From contig CM114271.1 in NCBI GenBank assembly GCA_050084515.1, positions 52,080,001-52,144,000 of the forward strand: 64,000 nt of DNA, read 5' to 3'. Source of the DNA: Blasia pusilla. Lineage: Eukaryota > Marchantiophyta > Marchantiopsida > Blasiales. The position numbers and the translations under genes are program-made. The notes beneath the pieces were generated by a model. That model did not search any database. It was not told the DNA's origin and saw only the letters and a list, made by a program, of their open reading frames with translations. Positions 34,650-50,394 of the stretch are shown one piece after another; position 1 is the first letter of the stretch; every line of letters begins with the position of its first letter.

Positions 34650-36750
34650 GCGTTCTTCCAGCGTTCGGAAGAACGGGGTAGTGCGAGCAGCGGTAGTGGT
34701 GTGACACGGAGTGGAGTGAGATATCGAGGGGTTACCAGTGAGGAGCTCCCCCGACATCCATCCGTGACTGGATCGTCATCACTGGACACTAGGTCTGGTG
34801 ACGAGATCACCGACAAAGACAGTAGTACTTGGCAGGAGATGGACTACATGGGCCATCGGGGCATACGTCGTTTCTCGGGTGCAGTGGGCACCATCGACTT
34901 AGATGATTTCATCCAAGAGTTCGACACATGGTGCGACTTCCAAGAGATACGGATCCCGACACGGTTCAACCCTTTCACGGCATGGAAGGGGTTGTTCCAG
35001 CACTTGGAGGGTCCTCCGATGGATGACTACATGGAGTTTCGATCACTATATTCAGTAGAGATCGATGCCTGGAGGATGTATTGGGCTCCAAGGTATGTGT
35101 CCACTAGTGGTCGCGAGGCATATGATGGGATTGTGAGAGGAGAGAGACCCACACCATTAGCCCGGAGACTAGATGGAGAGGAGTGCAGTGAGACAGACGA
35201 TGTGGCAGAGACCTCTGGTGGTAGAGGGCCACCCAGCTTCAGCCCTACAGTGGAGTTCTTCTGACACTTGGGGAAGAGCTACCAGGGCGTACGCACCGAC
35301 AAGCTGAAGATTCTACAGGAGTTTTAGTGACGATCGGGTGAGAGTTTGAGAGAGGCATTCACACGCATGAGGAGGTTGATCATTGCTACGTTTGGAGGTC
35401 GAGGCGCGGATCGAGTCCAGTGATTGGTCTGGGTTACGGACCGAGAACTACGGAGGAGAGTCCGAGATGCGGTCTTTGATTCACACAAATGAAGCCCACA
35501 TTGAAGGTGGTCTTTGAGTTATGAGCGTATTGAGCTCAACATGAGTGAGGAGCAGGTAGTGACCGCTGGATTTTCTCGAGAGTCGATGGGTCCACGAGCG
35601 ACGGTGATCCCACAGGTGCCACAGCGAGCACCAGTACCACGGGAGCGGGCTAGTGTGCCTAGAGAGCAGGGCGGGTACCGTGAACCTATGAGGCAACGAC
35701 CCGCACCTACATATGTTGCCCAGCAGGGACCGATGTGGTCTTGTTGGACGTGTGGAGGGGCCCATAGGCAGAGAGAGGCGCCCCCGGCATGGGAGAGGAC
35801 CACCAAGCATCTCCGATTGCTCAGAGCCACAGAGGATGGTCCCACCACAGCACCAGTGTGACCATTGCCAAAAATATGGTCACACTAGGGATAGATGTTT
35901 TGACCTTCGCCGAGGGGCACGTCCAGAGGTAGGCCGAGGGCCTGGGGGCGGTCATCCTGGAGGAGGTCGGGGAGTTCTTCTTGGACGTGGTGGTAGAGGA
36001 CCACCACCAGCCAGAGGAGATGGAGCAGGAGCACCAGAGTCGACACTTCTCTCTCACATCGATCGGTTGGAGCGAGTATTGCTTTGCCATGACGATGATG
36101 CGGCTTAGGGAAGGCACGGAGGCTGCGGCGGCCGGTGTGACTCGGCTTCTACCTCTTACCCTGACCCGGGTGAGGATCTCGCAAGTATGGGATTCATGTG
36201 TAGTGCAGCCCAGGTTGAGGCAGCTGCAGTGGTGACTCGGGGTGCTGCGAGAGGCACCGAGCCATCGAGAGGTGGAGTTGAGATTGACCCACCGGAGGGG
36301 ACCGATGGGCGGCGAGCCGGGTTCCCAATCGTTCACATTGTCGGAGGCACTACACACACCATCGGTGGTGCCTCGGCGACCAGCGGTGCCTCTGATTCGG
36401 CACCCTCGTCGGCGTCACGAGGAGTTGGAGTGACAACTCCTATGCCGGCTCGAGTGGAGTCAGTATCGACTATAGTGTTGGAGGTGGCCACTAGAGTGAT
36501 TCAGACTCCGCTATTTTCCGCCATAGAGTTGGCGACGTTGGGAGTTGGACCAGCTGAGGTGTTCGGTTGGCGCCACGTTGTGTGAGCGTGGAGATGATGA
36601 TCGCTTCTTGTTCAGAGGTAGTTGAGGAGGTGGTGGACTCGCCCTCGAGCGGTCTTTGAGAGCGTTCCCCACGAGTCATGGCATGCGGCGGCGGTTGGTA
36701 GATATGCCATTTCGACCGGCCATAGAGCGGCGGGGTGACACTGGAGTAGT
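34650..36750 (+). pseudogene. Gag of gypsy copy B
   Basis: The first open part, ending at a TGA at 35262-35264, contains RSGVRYRGVTSEELPRHPSV, FIQEFDTWCDFQEIRIPTRF, HLEGPPMDDYMEF and EIDAWRMYWAP. Copy A has CGA at the position of this TGA (TTTCGACAATTG), so the stop is a CG-to-TG change. After further breaks, nucleocapsid knuckles follow: CWTCGGAH at about 35740, whose last Cys is lost by a frame break, and an intact CDHCQKYGHTRDRC at about 35859-35900. A Pro/Arg/Gly-rich tail and GFMCSAAQVEAAAVVTRG lead to the protease. Role: capsid and RNA packaging. Not functional as read. Confidence 0.8.
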
Positions 36751-36783
36751 GTTCTTTGGATAACCGAAAGCCGAGTATTTCGC

Positions 36784-37170
36784 TTGGTTAGTCCGATGGG
36801 GACGGTATACCACCACCGCAGCGTCCTACTTGATTCGGGAGCGCAACCCTTGATGTTAGGGAAGGCGGCGTGTTTAGCGTTGGGGTTCGGAAGGCCGACA
36901 TTGATCCTTGTCCCTTCGGATCTGAGACCTCGATTGGGGCGTATCACCACCGAGTATATGACTCGGACAGAGATTGTTGTTAGAGTCCAGCGAGCATCGC
37001 GACGGATAGTGCTATGGTGCGCTGCGTGCGATTACGACACCGGTGAGTAAGTGCGATGTGTTGGTGGGAGTCTGATGTTATATCCCCTAAGATTCATCCT
37101 TGACCGGGAGAGAGACCGTTGCTTATCGGCCAGGATGGCGGTCAGGTGACGGCCGGATGAGTCAGTTACC
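36784..37170 (+). pseudogene. Retropepsin of gypsy copy B
   Basis: VLLDSGAQPLMLGKAACLAL has the Asp-Ser-Gly active site of retroviral-type proteases. It continues with VPSDLRPRLGRITTEY. After a frame change it continues with LYPLRFILD and ETVAYRPGW, a typical gypsy protease C-terminus. It would process the polyprotein. It directly precedes DNMT and is broken by a stop at about 37050. Confidence 0.8.
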
Positions 37171-38600
37171 CGTGCAGTTTGCGGGACGAGTTGGTCGATC
37201 ACGAGGCGAGTCTGTGACCACATTGGCAGCTTTCACAGGTAGTGTTAGTTGGCCAAGAGAGTTGTTGGAGGGGAATGCACATGCGGAGGATGTCCCAGTA
37301 GCGGATAGTCCCACGGAGAGACAGACCATGGCGGGTGTCTCTTCCCATGTTGGCGAGGCCTCTTCACCATTGTGGGGTGCGACTCGGGAGCTACAGAGGA
37401 GTGCCGACGACCTCGTGAGGCAGGCATGGAGTCATGTTTTTATCCGAGAGCAACGAGAGTCACGTGGCGATCGGGCTCTTGGAGTGGAGACGATGACCCC
37501 ACTAGATACCACACCTGTTGTGTGGCAGTGCCCAGAGGAGGGTGTTAGGGTGTTAGATCTCTTCGGAGGGATTAGCACCGGATTGGCTGCACTATTGCAG
37601 GCGGGCATACGGGTGCATCAGTACCTTTATGTGGAGAGAGATGAGACCGCGCGTCGAGTATCATTACGTCACGTGGCGAGATTGGTCCAGAAGTATCCTG
37701 AGTTGTTGCCGGTATCTGCAGTACGGGGATATCAGCATACGCTACCCACCGATATCTCTTTGGTGGGGGCGCAGGATCTGGATAGAGTTGGCACCATTCA
37801 TTTGGTGATTGCTGGATGGCCATGTCAGGGTCATTCATCAGCTAGCCGAGGATTTGGATTGCAAGATCCGAGGTCAGGGATGTTTTGGGAGATCTTTGCG
37901 AGTAGTAGTACGACACTTGCAGGAGAGTCAGATATGTTCTCCAGCGTATATTTTGGAGAACGTGCCGTTGTTGGGAGACACTTGTGCACGTGTGATGACG
38001 AGTGTACATCAGGTGAGGTCCTGGTTGGGACCTGCTGTGTTGTTAGATGCAGCGAGAGTTGGGTCACGTGCCCATCGTCCACGACTGTGGTGGACGAACC
38101 TGATACCATCAAAGGTACTGAGTCGAGCATACACTGGAGTCCAGAGAGCACCACATCTCACAGTGGATGCTATTTTGGGCTCAGGGCGTCAATCTCAGGT
38201 GGTGACACGCGATGATAGACCACCGTTGGCCACGGCCAATAGGGTGGGGGAGTTGAGGGGAGCCTTACTTACGTTGGTGAGCTTCCCAGCATCCCATGCC
38301 TTTTGTCAGGGAGGGCCAGGCATGATTTGGGATGAGGTGACCGGAGCATTGGAGGAGCCTACAGCAGATGAGCGCGAGCGCGCCATGGGGTTCACCACTG
38401 GTACTACGGCGGTGCCAGGGATGACTGAGGCATCACGGAGACAGGTGTTGGGGCAGGCGATGGACCTCAACTGTCTCACATGGATATTCAGCCTAGGTAT
38501 GGCTAAGCAGAGACGGATGCGAGTGTCATCCATGCCGTCACGTCCACGAGTTGGACCATTGCCTACAGGGTTTGTACGGGCATTGGCTGGGGGCGAGACG
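37100..38600 (+). pseudogene. C5 cytosine DNA methyltransferase carried by gypsy copy B, one frameshift
   Basis: A linker (QLPVQFAGRV, ELLEGNAHAEDV) is followed by a full catalytic domain in two frames. Motif I is VLDLFGGISTG at about 37550-37582. Motif IV is GWPCQGHS, with the catalytic Cys at 37823-37825. Motif VI is ENVPLLGD at about 37955. Motif VIII-like is RAHRPRLWWTN at about 38067. The target-recognition region follows, and motif X-like is RRQVLGQAMDLN at about 38435. The reading frame changes between 37887 and 37900. Copies A and C read GAGATGTTGCG here while this copy has one extra base. Homology is closest in style to DNMT domains known in streptophyte gypsy elements rather than to MET1/CMT, which would have BAH or chromo domains. 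Without the indel all key residues seem present. Confidence 0.9.
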
Positions 38601-39409
38601 AGGAGAGATAGGCACCCATGGACTTCTTGGGACGTCGTTCAAGCAGAGAGTGCGAAGGCGGCTAGAGTAGCACATGTTCATTTTTCAGATGTGGAGCATG
38701 GTGTAGGAGGTCAGAGTGACAGAATACGATCCAGCGTGGCATATACAAGTGACGGCAACGGCGTTGAAATTGTAACCCTAGAAATGGGTCATCCAATCAG
38801 AATTGTACACGTCACACGGATGATTCGCTAGAGCATTCTGGGAATACTGCACGAAATCTTTTCTTCCGCACGCACCATAGATGTAACCGCAATTTATGGG
38901 CTCTAAGCTGGAGCAGTAATAAAACATCCAAAAACAATAGGTCATTCATGTTTCTATGTTGCTTCAAAATTTTATAGGACTTACCAATTGTTCCCCAATA
39001 TTTCCAGATTTAAAATTAGGACAACATCGAAATTAACACCCATAGTCAAACCCATTCCGAACACAACACGTGACCAACTGCAATAATTTTTTCCTATAGT
39101 ATGACACGGCCATTTTATTTACACTCTTGGCACCATGTGTCCCAACCCTTCAAAGGTACCTCCAAAACATTTCATTAATCCTTTCAATTAAATTTACACT
39201 AGTAAGCTACACTTACATGCCCATTCACATGCACTCACAGGACCATGCTATGCACGGGCACCCTCCCTTTCCCTCAACTTTCGTTTCCACTCTACAAGGA
39301 TCACATACATAGTTTTTTTGGGTCACATGTCAAAGGAGGGCATGGTTGATGACATCTACCTTAGAGAATTTCCGCCATGAGAGGCAATCCTCTCTTATAA
39401 TAGTATTGA

Positions 39410-39885
39410 TATCTAACCCTCTCCCTTTGGAGGTATAGATATCTAGCCCTAACCCTAACCCTTTCCCTTTCGAGATATAGATCAATGCTCCGCAAGAACC
39501 GACATTCTTTGTTAAAGCAGCCGGTTGAGAAGGTGTGATTTCCGGTTCAAATCTGAAAGATTGGAAAATTTCCGACCAGAAAAGTGAGTTTTCTTTGCTA
39601 AATTTTAAAAAAACCGGCTAGAGTGGAGAAATTACCGACTACCTTGAGAGTTTTCTCGGAAAGCTACCGGTATGCATAAAAATCCTTGCCGAGCACTGAT
39701 ATAGATATCTAACCATAAACGTAACCCTTTCCCTTTGGAAGTATAGATATCTAACCCTAACCCTATCTCTTTGGAGGTGTAGATATCTAAGCCTAACCCT
39801 TTGGAGGTGTAGATATCTAACCCGAACCCTTTGGAGATATAGATAACTAACTCTAACCCTTCCCCTTCCCCTTCGGAGGTATATC
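39410..39885. repeat. CCCTAAC-rich minisatellite, units about 30-50 bp
   Basis: Units of the type 'TAACCCTAACCCTTTCCC' followed by 'TTTGGAGGTATAGATATC' recur about eight times, interrupted at 39480-39690 by unrelated sequence. CCCTAAC differs by one base from the plant telomere complement CCCTAAA. The reverse strand has open frames rich in Asp-Ile-Tyr that simply follow from the repeat. Confidence 0.85.
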
Positions 39886-40157
39886 CGGAATATGTAGTAA
39901 TCATTATTGAGTGCGTATTTTCCCCCCCTTTTTTTAGCCTTATGCCCAACAGCTGGCAGTGCCAATCTTGTTTAATGCGGGCCTTACACTGCTGTCCTCC
40001 ATGAGCCATGAGACGAACATGAGCAGATGGGCCTTCTTAAGTGCTCAGACTTCCGACCATCGTAGCTCGAACGCCCACAAGCTCTCAGTCTCACGCCGTG
40101 CGCAGCACTGGAGTTCGAAGGCCCACAAGCTCAATCCCAGGCCGTGCGGTGCTTGCT

Positions 40158-40214
40158 GAAGGCCCCCTTTCGAAACACCTCAGCGAGCGGGCGGTGTTTC
40201 GGAAGGTGGCCTTC
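40158..40214. repeat. 57-bp imperfect hairpin
   Basis: Arms GAAGGCCCCCTTTCGAAACACC and GGTGTTTCGGAAGGTGGCCTTC pair over about 22 bp with one or two mismatches, around a 13-nt loop. It stands alone about 900 bp upstream of PARG2. It could be a transposon footprint or a structured RNA element; nothing decides between them. Confidence 0.7.
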
Positions 40215-41109
40215 ATGAAGCACTCCTCACGACACCCAGGAGCTTCCCAGGGATCTAAAGCGGGACACTAATCGACTGTCTTGTGCACTGCTAACCTCCC
40301 GGAGTGTTGTGCACATGGCACTCGGAACTCCACACGGCTCCATGGCGAGCTGTGAGAAGAAAGACTGTCGAAGGAGCCATCCCCCAATTGTTTGCGGCAC
40401 CCAGTACTCAGATCTAAGGGTGATTCACCCAGCTTCGAGTGCCGGAGGAACTATGGTTTTCTCCTGCTCTCATCCATAGACAATAGTGCGAGAGAGCCAT
40501 GTCTGGTGGGATGAGCTATCCGTCCACATCATGGGGCACTGTGTCACGAGCTGGAGTCCATTGGCGTGTGCAAGTACTGGAGCAACGTGCACCTCCACAT
40601 AAAGAACTGCTCGAGAACTCACTTTGAGTCTGGAGGGTCTTATGGGTTTTGCCTTCCAGCCATCCATTTCACGCCACTTCACTCCCATACACTTACATGA
40701 GAGAATTCTTGTTGCACGTTATTTGGGGTTACTTGCGGGGCACGTTTGCGAGTGCTGGAGTCAACTGTGTTAATAATAGACATGATAAATAGACATCCAT
40801 TTCTCATGGCTCTCTCTCACAAAAATATTTTCCTGTCTGAAGTGCTTGGAGGGGTTATATAGTGTAGTATTCAGCTCATGAGCTTTGGGTTGAGGGGAAT
40901 AGGATAGAGAAGATTGTTCAGTCTTTTTGATTAGAGTTGCTTTGTTTACATCGGCAACAAGGAGCAGATGCCTTTCTTTTGAGCTGGAGATGAGATGCTA
41001 TGGTTGTGGTCGAGGATATTGCTGAATGAGCCCACAAGCGTCCGTCACTGAAGTTTGACAGTACGGGTTCACCTCGACGCCCAACGAGCTCAGGTTATGT
41101 TTTATCATC

Positions 41110-47245
<6,136 letters not shown>

Positions 47246-47354
47246 ACGCTGACTCAGCTCTCAACTCGAACAGGAAGTGCCGCAGTTGATGAAGTATAGA
47301 GGGAATAGGTTGACAGTCGAGAAGTAGACTACTCGTCACAATCAGATAATAAGA

Positions 47355-47360
47355 AATAAA
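47355..47360 (+). promoter_or_regulatory. Candidate poly(A) signal of PARG2
   Basis: AATAAA lies 110 bp after the PARG2 stop codon; a second AATAAA lies at 47406-47411. Plausible near-upstream polyadenylation elements, but the motif is short and the flank is AT-rich. Confidence 0.4.
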
Positions 47361-47411
47361 ACTGTAACTGCATATTACCTACAAACACTTCGTCTGTGAG
47401 AATGAAATAAA

Positions 47412-48956
47412 TGTTTGACTGCTTATAATTATTCTCCTTGGAGATTCCAGCTTCACCCATGCCTAGACTGGGACTCCTCATTTCTCTAATCTCAACGCAA
47501 TTGTGTCACTTACAACCGAGCGATTGAGACTTGTGGACTTCTGAAATAATCTCCATCTGTGTTGAGGTTGGAGCTCACGCACCCATTTCTCAAATCTCCA
47601 TGCAAGTTGCCCACGTACAATCGGGCGATTGTAACTAACTCATTTTTCAACCCTCAATCGTTCGGCCTCTGCGTATCCGTTCTGACCATGATAATGGTTC
47701 AAGAGGTAATGCGCCGTCCAGGTCGACCTCATACGAACAATTGTGAGTAAAACAGGTGCAATTTATCTCTGCTTAGAGCTCTAGCGTGAGTGAGAGCAAA
47801 GCATTGCAACACCGGGTGCTTGAACTGCCACTCATAGTAGTCGATGCTTGGAATGAAGAGGGTGGATATGCTGGGCAGAAAGCAAATGCGCAAGCAGTTC
47901 TTGGGTCAGAAAGCAACTCCGAATATCATCAGGAACGACCCTATTTGAGCACAGAGGTATTCGACCATACGGATCTTTAGAGTTACGGCACAGATTGCCA
48001 CACCGGGTACCTGAATTGCCTCTCGTTGCAGTGGACGCCTGGGTGGATTGTGGAGCATTGACATGGTGGGCTGAAAAGAAGCGCGCATGCAGTTCTTGGG
48101 TTAGAGAACAAACCCAAGAATCATCAGACACGACCCAATTTGAGCACCTCAGGTATCTAGGGTGAGGGCACACATAGTGCAACACCAGGTGCCTGAAGTT
48201 GCGGTTATTGTAGTGGGTCCCGCATGAAGAGACGGTGTGCACAGGGGCCGAGTGACAGCTTCAAAACGTCTGAGCGCAAATGCAGCAATCTAATGTTTAA
48301 GCTAAATTGTGAGTAAGACAGGACATGAACGAAAGGATTTTGCTGTTCTAAAGATGTCGGCCTTGCCCTTGTCGAGGAAGTCATAATCTTGAGTCCAAAC
48401 GTTCTAATTTGAGGTTTGGAGAGCGGGAGGTTTGGGATAGCTTTCGGGGAATTGAGCTGAGTCCATAACTGGTTTATCTATGGGGTTGGGTTACAGTGCA
48501 GTGGCGAAGATGTGGGGCCTGTGATGATTCTGATCACCAGTGAGAGACTTTGGAGGCCATGAACTGCGCGCCTGAGAGGAGAAAAGCTTTCGTGCGTGAC
48601 AGACGAGCTGCTGATATCCGTGTGCTGCATTGCATGCATTTTGATGGGTGCGAAGTAGGGCGTGGTTTCTGAAACCATGGACCAACTATCATCATCGGAG
48701 CTTCTAAGGTTTTTTCTCGTGTGACTTGTAGAGGCATGCATGGTTTTGGCAAAATCCATTTTCGTAGCAAGCTGAGGATGAAGATCACGAAGTCGTTCAT
48801 TGGAATAGACTCGGATGTTTCTGCTGTCTTCTCTGCTTCAAGAGAGCCAACTTTTCCAGCGCCAGGTGTGATACTTGTGGCGCACTGGTTGGAGAAATTG
48901 TAGTTTCCACAATTCTGTGTGTGTGTGTGTGAAACCTGAGGAGGTTTGTGTTGCAG
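47412..48956. other. Region between PARG2 and the coiled-coil gene; may hold unresolved 5' exons
   Basis: It contains two short duplications (47460-47640, 'AATCTC.A.GCAA.T' units) and the array listed at 47800-48245. A plus-strand ATG frame at 48778-48869 (KITKSFIGIDSDVSAVFSAS) ends at a possible donor. Its phase does not match the next supported exon, so it is not included in the model. Confidence 0.4.
47800..48245. repeat. 2.3 copies of a ~180-190-bp tandem repeat
   Basis: 'ACACCGGGTGCTTGAACTGCC' starts near 47808 and is repeated in diverged form near 48000 ('ACACCGGGTACCTGAATTGCC') and 48182 ('ACACCAGGTGCCTGAAGTTG'). Each is followed by 'GCAGTTCTTGGGT.AGA' and 'ATCATCAG..ACGACCC'. Non-coding. 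Confidence 0.8.
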
Positions 48957-50205
48957 ATTTCTGGAGGACGAAGCAAACACGCTGCACCTCATGCATGCGA
49001 AGGTCACGAATCAGCTCCATTGCTTTCAGGTCTGGTAATCTGACCCATGTTTCTTGCCCAGTACGAGGTTATGTTCCATCACCCTTGGTTGCACTAGGAA
49101 TCCAATTCAGTTGGCTGCTGCGAAGATGAAGGCACCACTGAGCTTACATCCTAGAGTTCGCAGTCGCCGAATTCGGATCTCTTAGCCCTGTCGTGGCTCG
49201 CTCGTGGGCTAGTCTATTTCAATTCCGACTCGCTCATGAGTTTCTTCCCATCCCCTTCACAACTTCTATGCAGAGTCGGCCTTCACTCTTTCTTTGCATT
49301 TAAGTTTCATGGATCATTGCCTTCTACTCTCGGCTCTTCGCATTTAAGTTTCATGGATCATTGCCTTCTACTCTCGGCTCTTTGCATTTAAGTTTCATGG
49401 ATCATTGCCTTCTACTCTCGGCTATCACCCAAACAGAGATGCAGATTTCTTTCGACTCTTCTGAAAGAAGTAAAGATCATAATTTCTGCATTGCCATTTC
49501 GCCAACCAGTGACCTCAAGCAGCTGTGCGGAGTAGCGTCAGTAAATCAAGCTCCACTGACAGGATGCCAGTGCCAATTTTGCAATCACTGAGTCAGTGCG
49601 TTTGACATCTTCTGCTGCAGGTGGAAGAAGAGTTCTTCATCCGGGAGCTCGAGAAGCTACGGAAGGAATTAGAGGCTGCAGGAGAATGTGGGAAATCCCC
49701 AGAAGTAAGCTCTATGGCCAATCCTCACACTCATAAAGCTCCAGACTGCCGATCTTGCTTTGTGGATCGCAGGCATGCAATGCAGGGAGTCTGAGAAAAT
49801 GCTATTCCGTCGCTTGTGGTCAGGATGAAGCCAATCCAATCGTATGGACCGGAAAACAGAACAGGGAGGTGGATCTGGAGGAAGAAATGCAAGCCCTCAA
49901 GCAGAAGGAAGGCCATGGCAATGGACTGACAACATCTGGGGATGTGAGAGTGCAAGCAACGAGTCCTGAAATTGAGGTTCAGGTGAGGAGTAATTCAATT
50001 CCGAAGTTAGAGAGAAGTTGCAATTCCTGTGCTCGTCCTGTGAGTGGGTGGTGCGCTTTCAGACTCTCAATCTGCAAGCCCGAATTTGTGTTTGCAGGAA
50101 GAATATGAGCTCCTTGAACCTGACAGTCAGGACGATTCTGAGGAGTCGCAGGATGATGTCTCTGATCATGAACGAGCTTCAGTGGGCAGAGGACAACCAT
50201 CATGA
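48957..50205 (+). CDS. Coiled-coil protein with acidic tail, 3' exons only
   Basis: Four exons join in phase: 48957-49029 (phase 2 in; FLEDEANTLHLMHAKVTNQL), 49621-49704 (VEEEFFIRELEKLRKELEAA), 49773-49982 (ANPIVWTGKQNREVDLEEEM) and 50098-50205, ending in TGA (EEYELLEPDSQDDSEESQDD). Introns are GT-AG, though the first donor (GTCTGG) is weak. The second and third exons form an amphipathic coiled coil. The last is strongly acidic, as in proteins that bind basic partners or chromatin. The 5' part and start codon are not resolved. I do not recognise the family. Exon phases, codon-level coherence and tail composition argue for a real gene on the same strand as PARG2. The first intron holds the 44-bp triplication. 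Confidence 0.6.
49292..49425. repeat. Three 44-bp tandem copies
   Basis: 'GCATTTAAGTTTCATGGATC' plus 'ATTGCCTTCTACTCTCGGCT' repeats at 49296, 49340 and 49384 with only one or two differences. The array is therefore young. It lies in an intron of the coiled-coil gene. Confidence 0.95.
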
Positions 50206-50394
50206 TTCAAGTCGACTATGATGAGGAAACCGTAAGCGAGGTGATTATGTCAGTAGTGTGAGTCAAGATGGAATGCTTGATGATCTTCTCAGCAGATACT
50301 GGCTCAGTCGTCTAGAATCCTTGCCTCCCATCGCAGGCAGCAATCTCTAGCGCTCCTTCTCGATCTTGACTCCTTCTCTTAGATCCTTGAGTTC

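Larger units (their letters stand above)
33870..38718 (+). mobile_element. DNMT-carrying Ty3/gypsy element, copy B, 3'-truncated
   Basis: A GC-rich island in AT-rich flanks contains leader (about 33.87-34.7 kb), gag, two zinc knuckles (one broken), protease and a near-complete DNMT on the plus strand. Homology to copy A runs from about 34380 to 38718 and ends within the spacer after DNMT ('GGAGGTCAGAGTGAC'). There the sequence switches to unrelated, AT-richer DNA. RT, RNase H, integrase and both clear LTRs are absent. It inserted or came to rest between the two PARG copies. It is less diverged than copy A and is the best source of the DNMT sequence. Confidence 0.85.
38719..41109. other. Intergenic region upstream of PARG2 with repeats
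   Basis: 38.7-39.4 kb is AT-rich and featureless. A CCCTAAC-type minisatellite and a hairpin are listed separately. 39.95-40.75 kb is moderately GC-rich with a doubled 'GCCCACAAGCTC' motif and open frames that show no family resemblance. The 0.4 kb before the PARG2 ATG has no clear TATA box. Confidence 0.5.

Noticed and set aside
35481-36357. Minus-strand frames of 109-178 codons
   Set aside because: Shadows of GC-rich gag/nucleocapsid coding sequence on the plus strand.
37887-37900. Programmed frameshift in DNMT copy B
   Set aside because: The two other copies lack the extra base and have no slippery heptamer there, so a simple insertion mutation explains it.
39632-40009. Minus-strand Tyr/Asp/Ile-rich frames
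   Set aside because: Direct translation of the CCCTAAC/TATAGATATC minisatellite.
48534-49007. Minus-strand 157-codon frame
   Set aside because: No domain, and it overlaps the plus-strand exon at 48957-49029, which joins in phase with three further exons.
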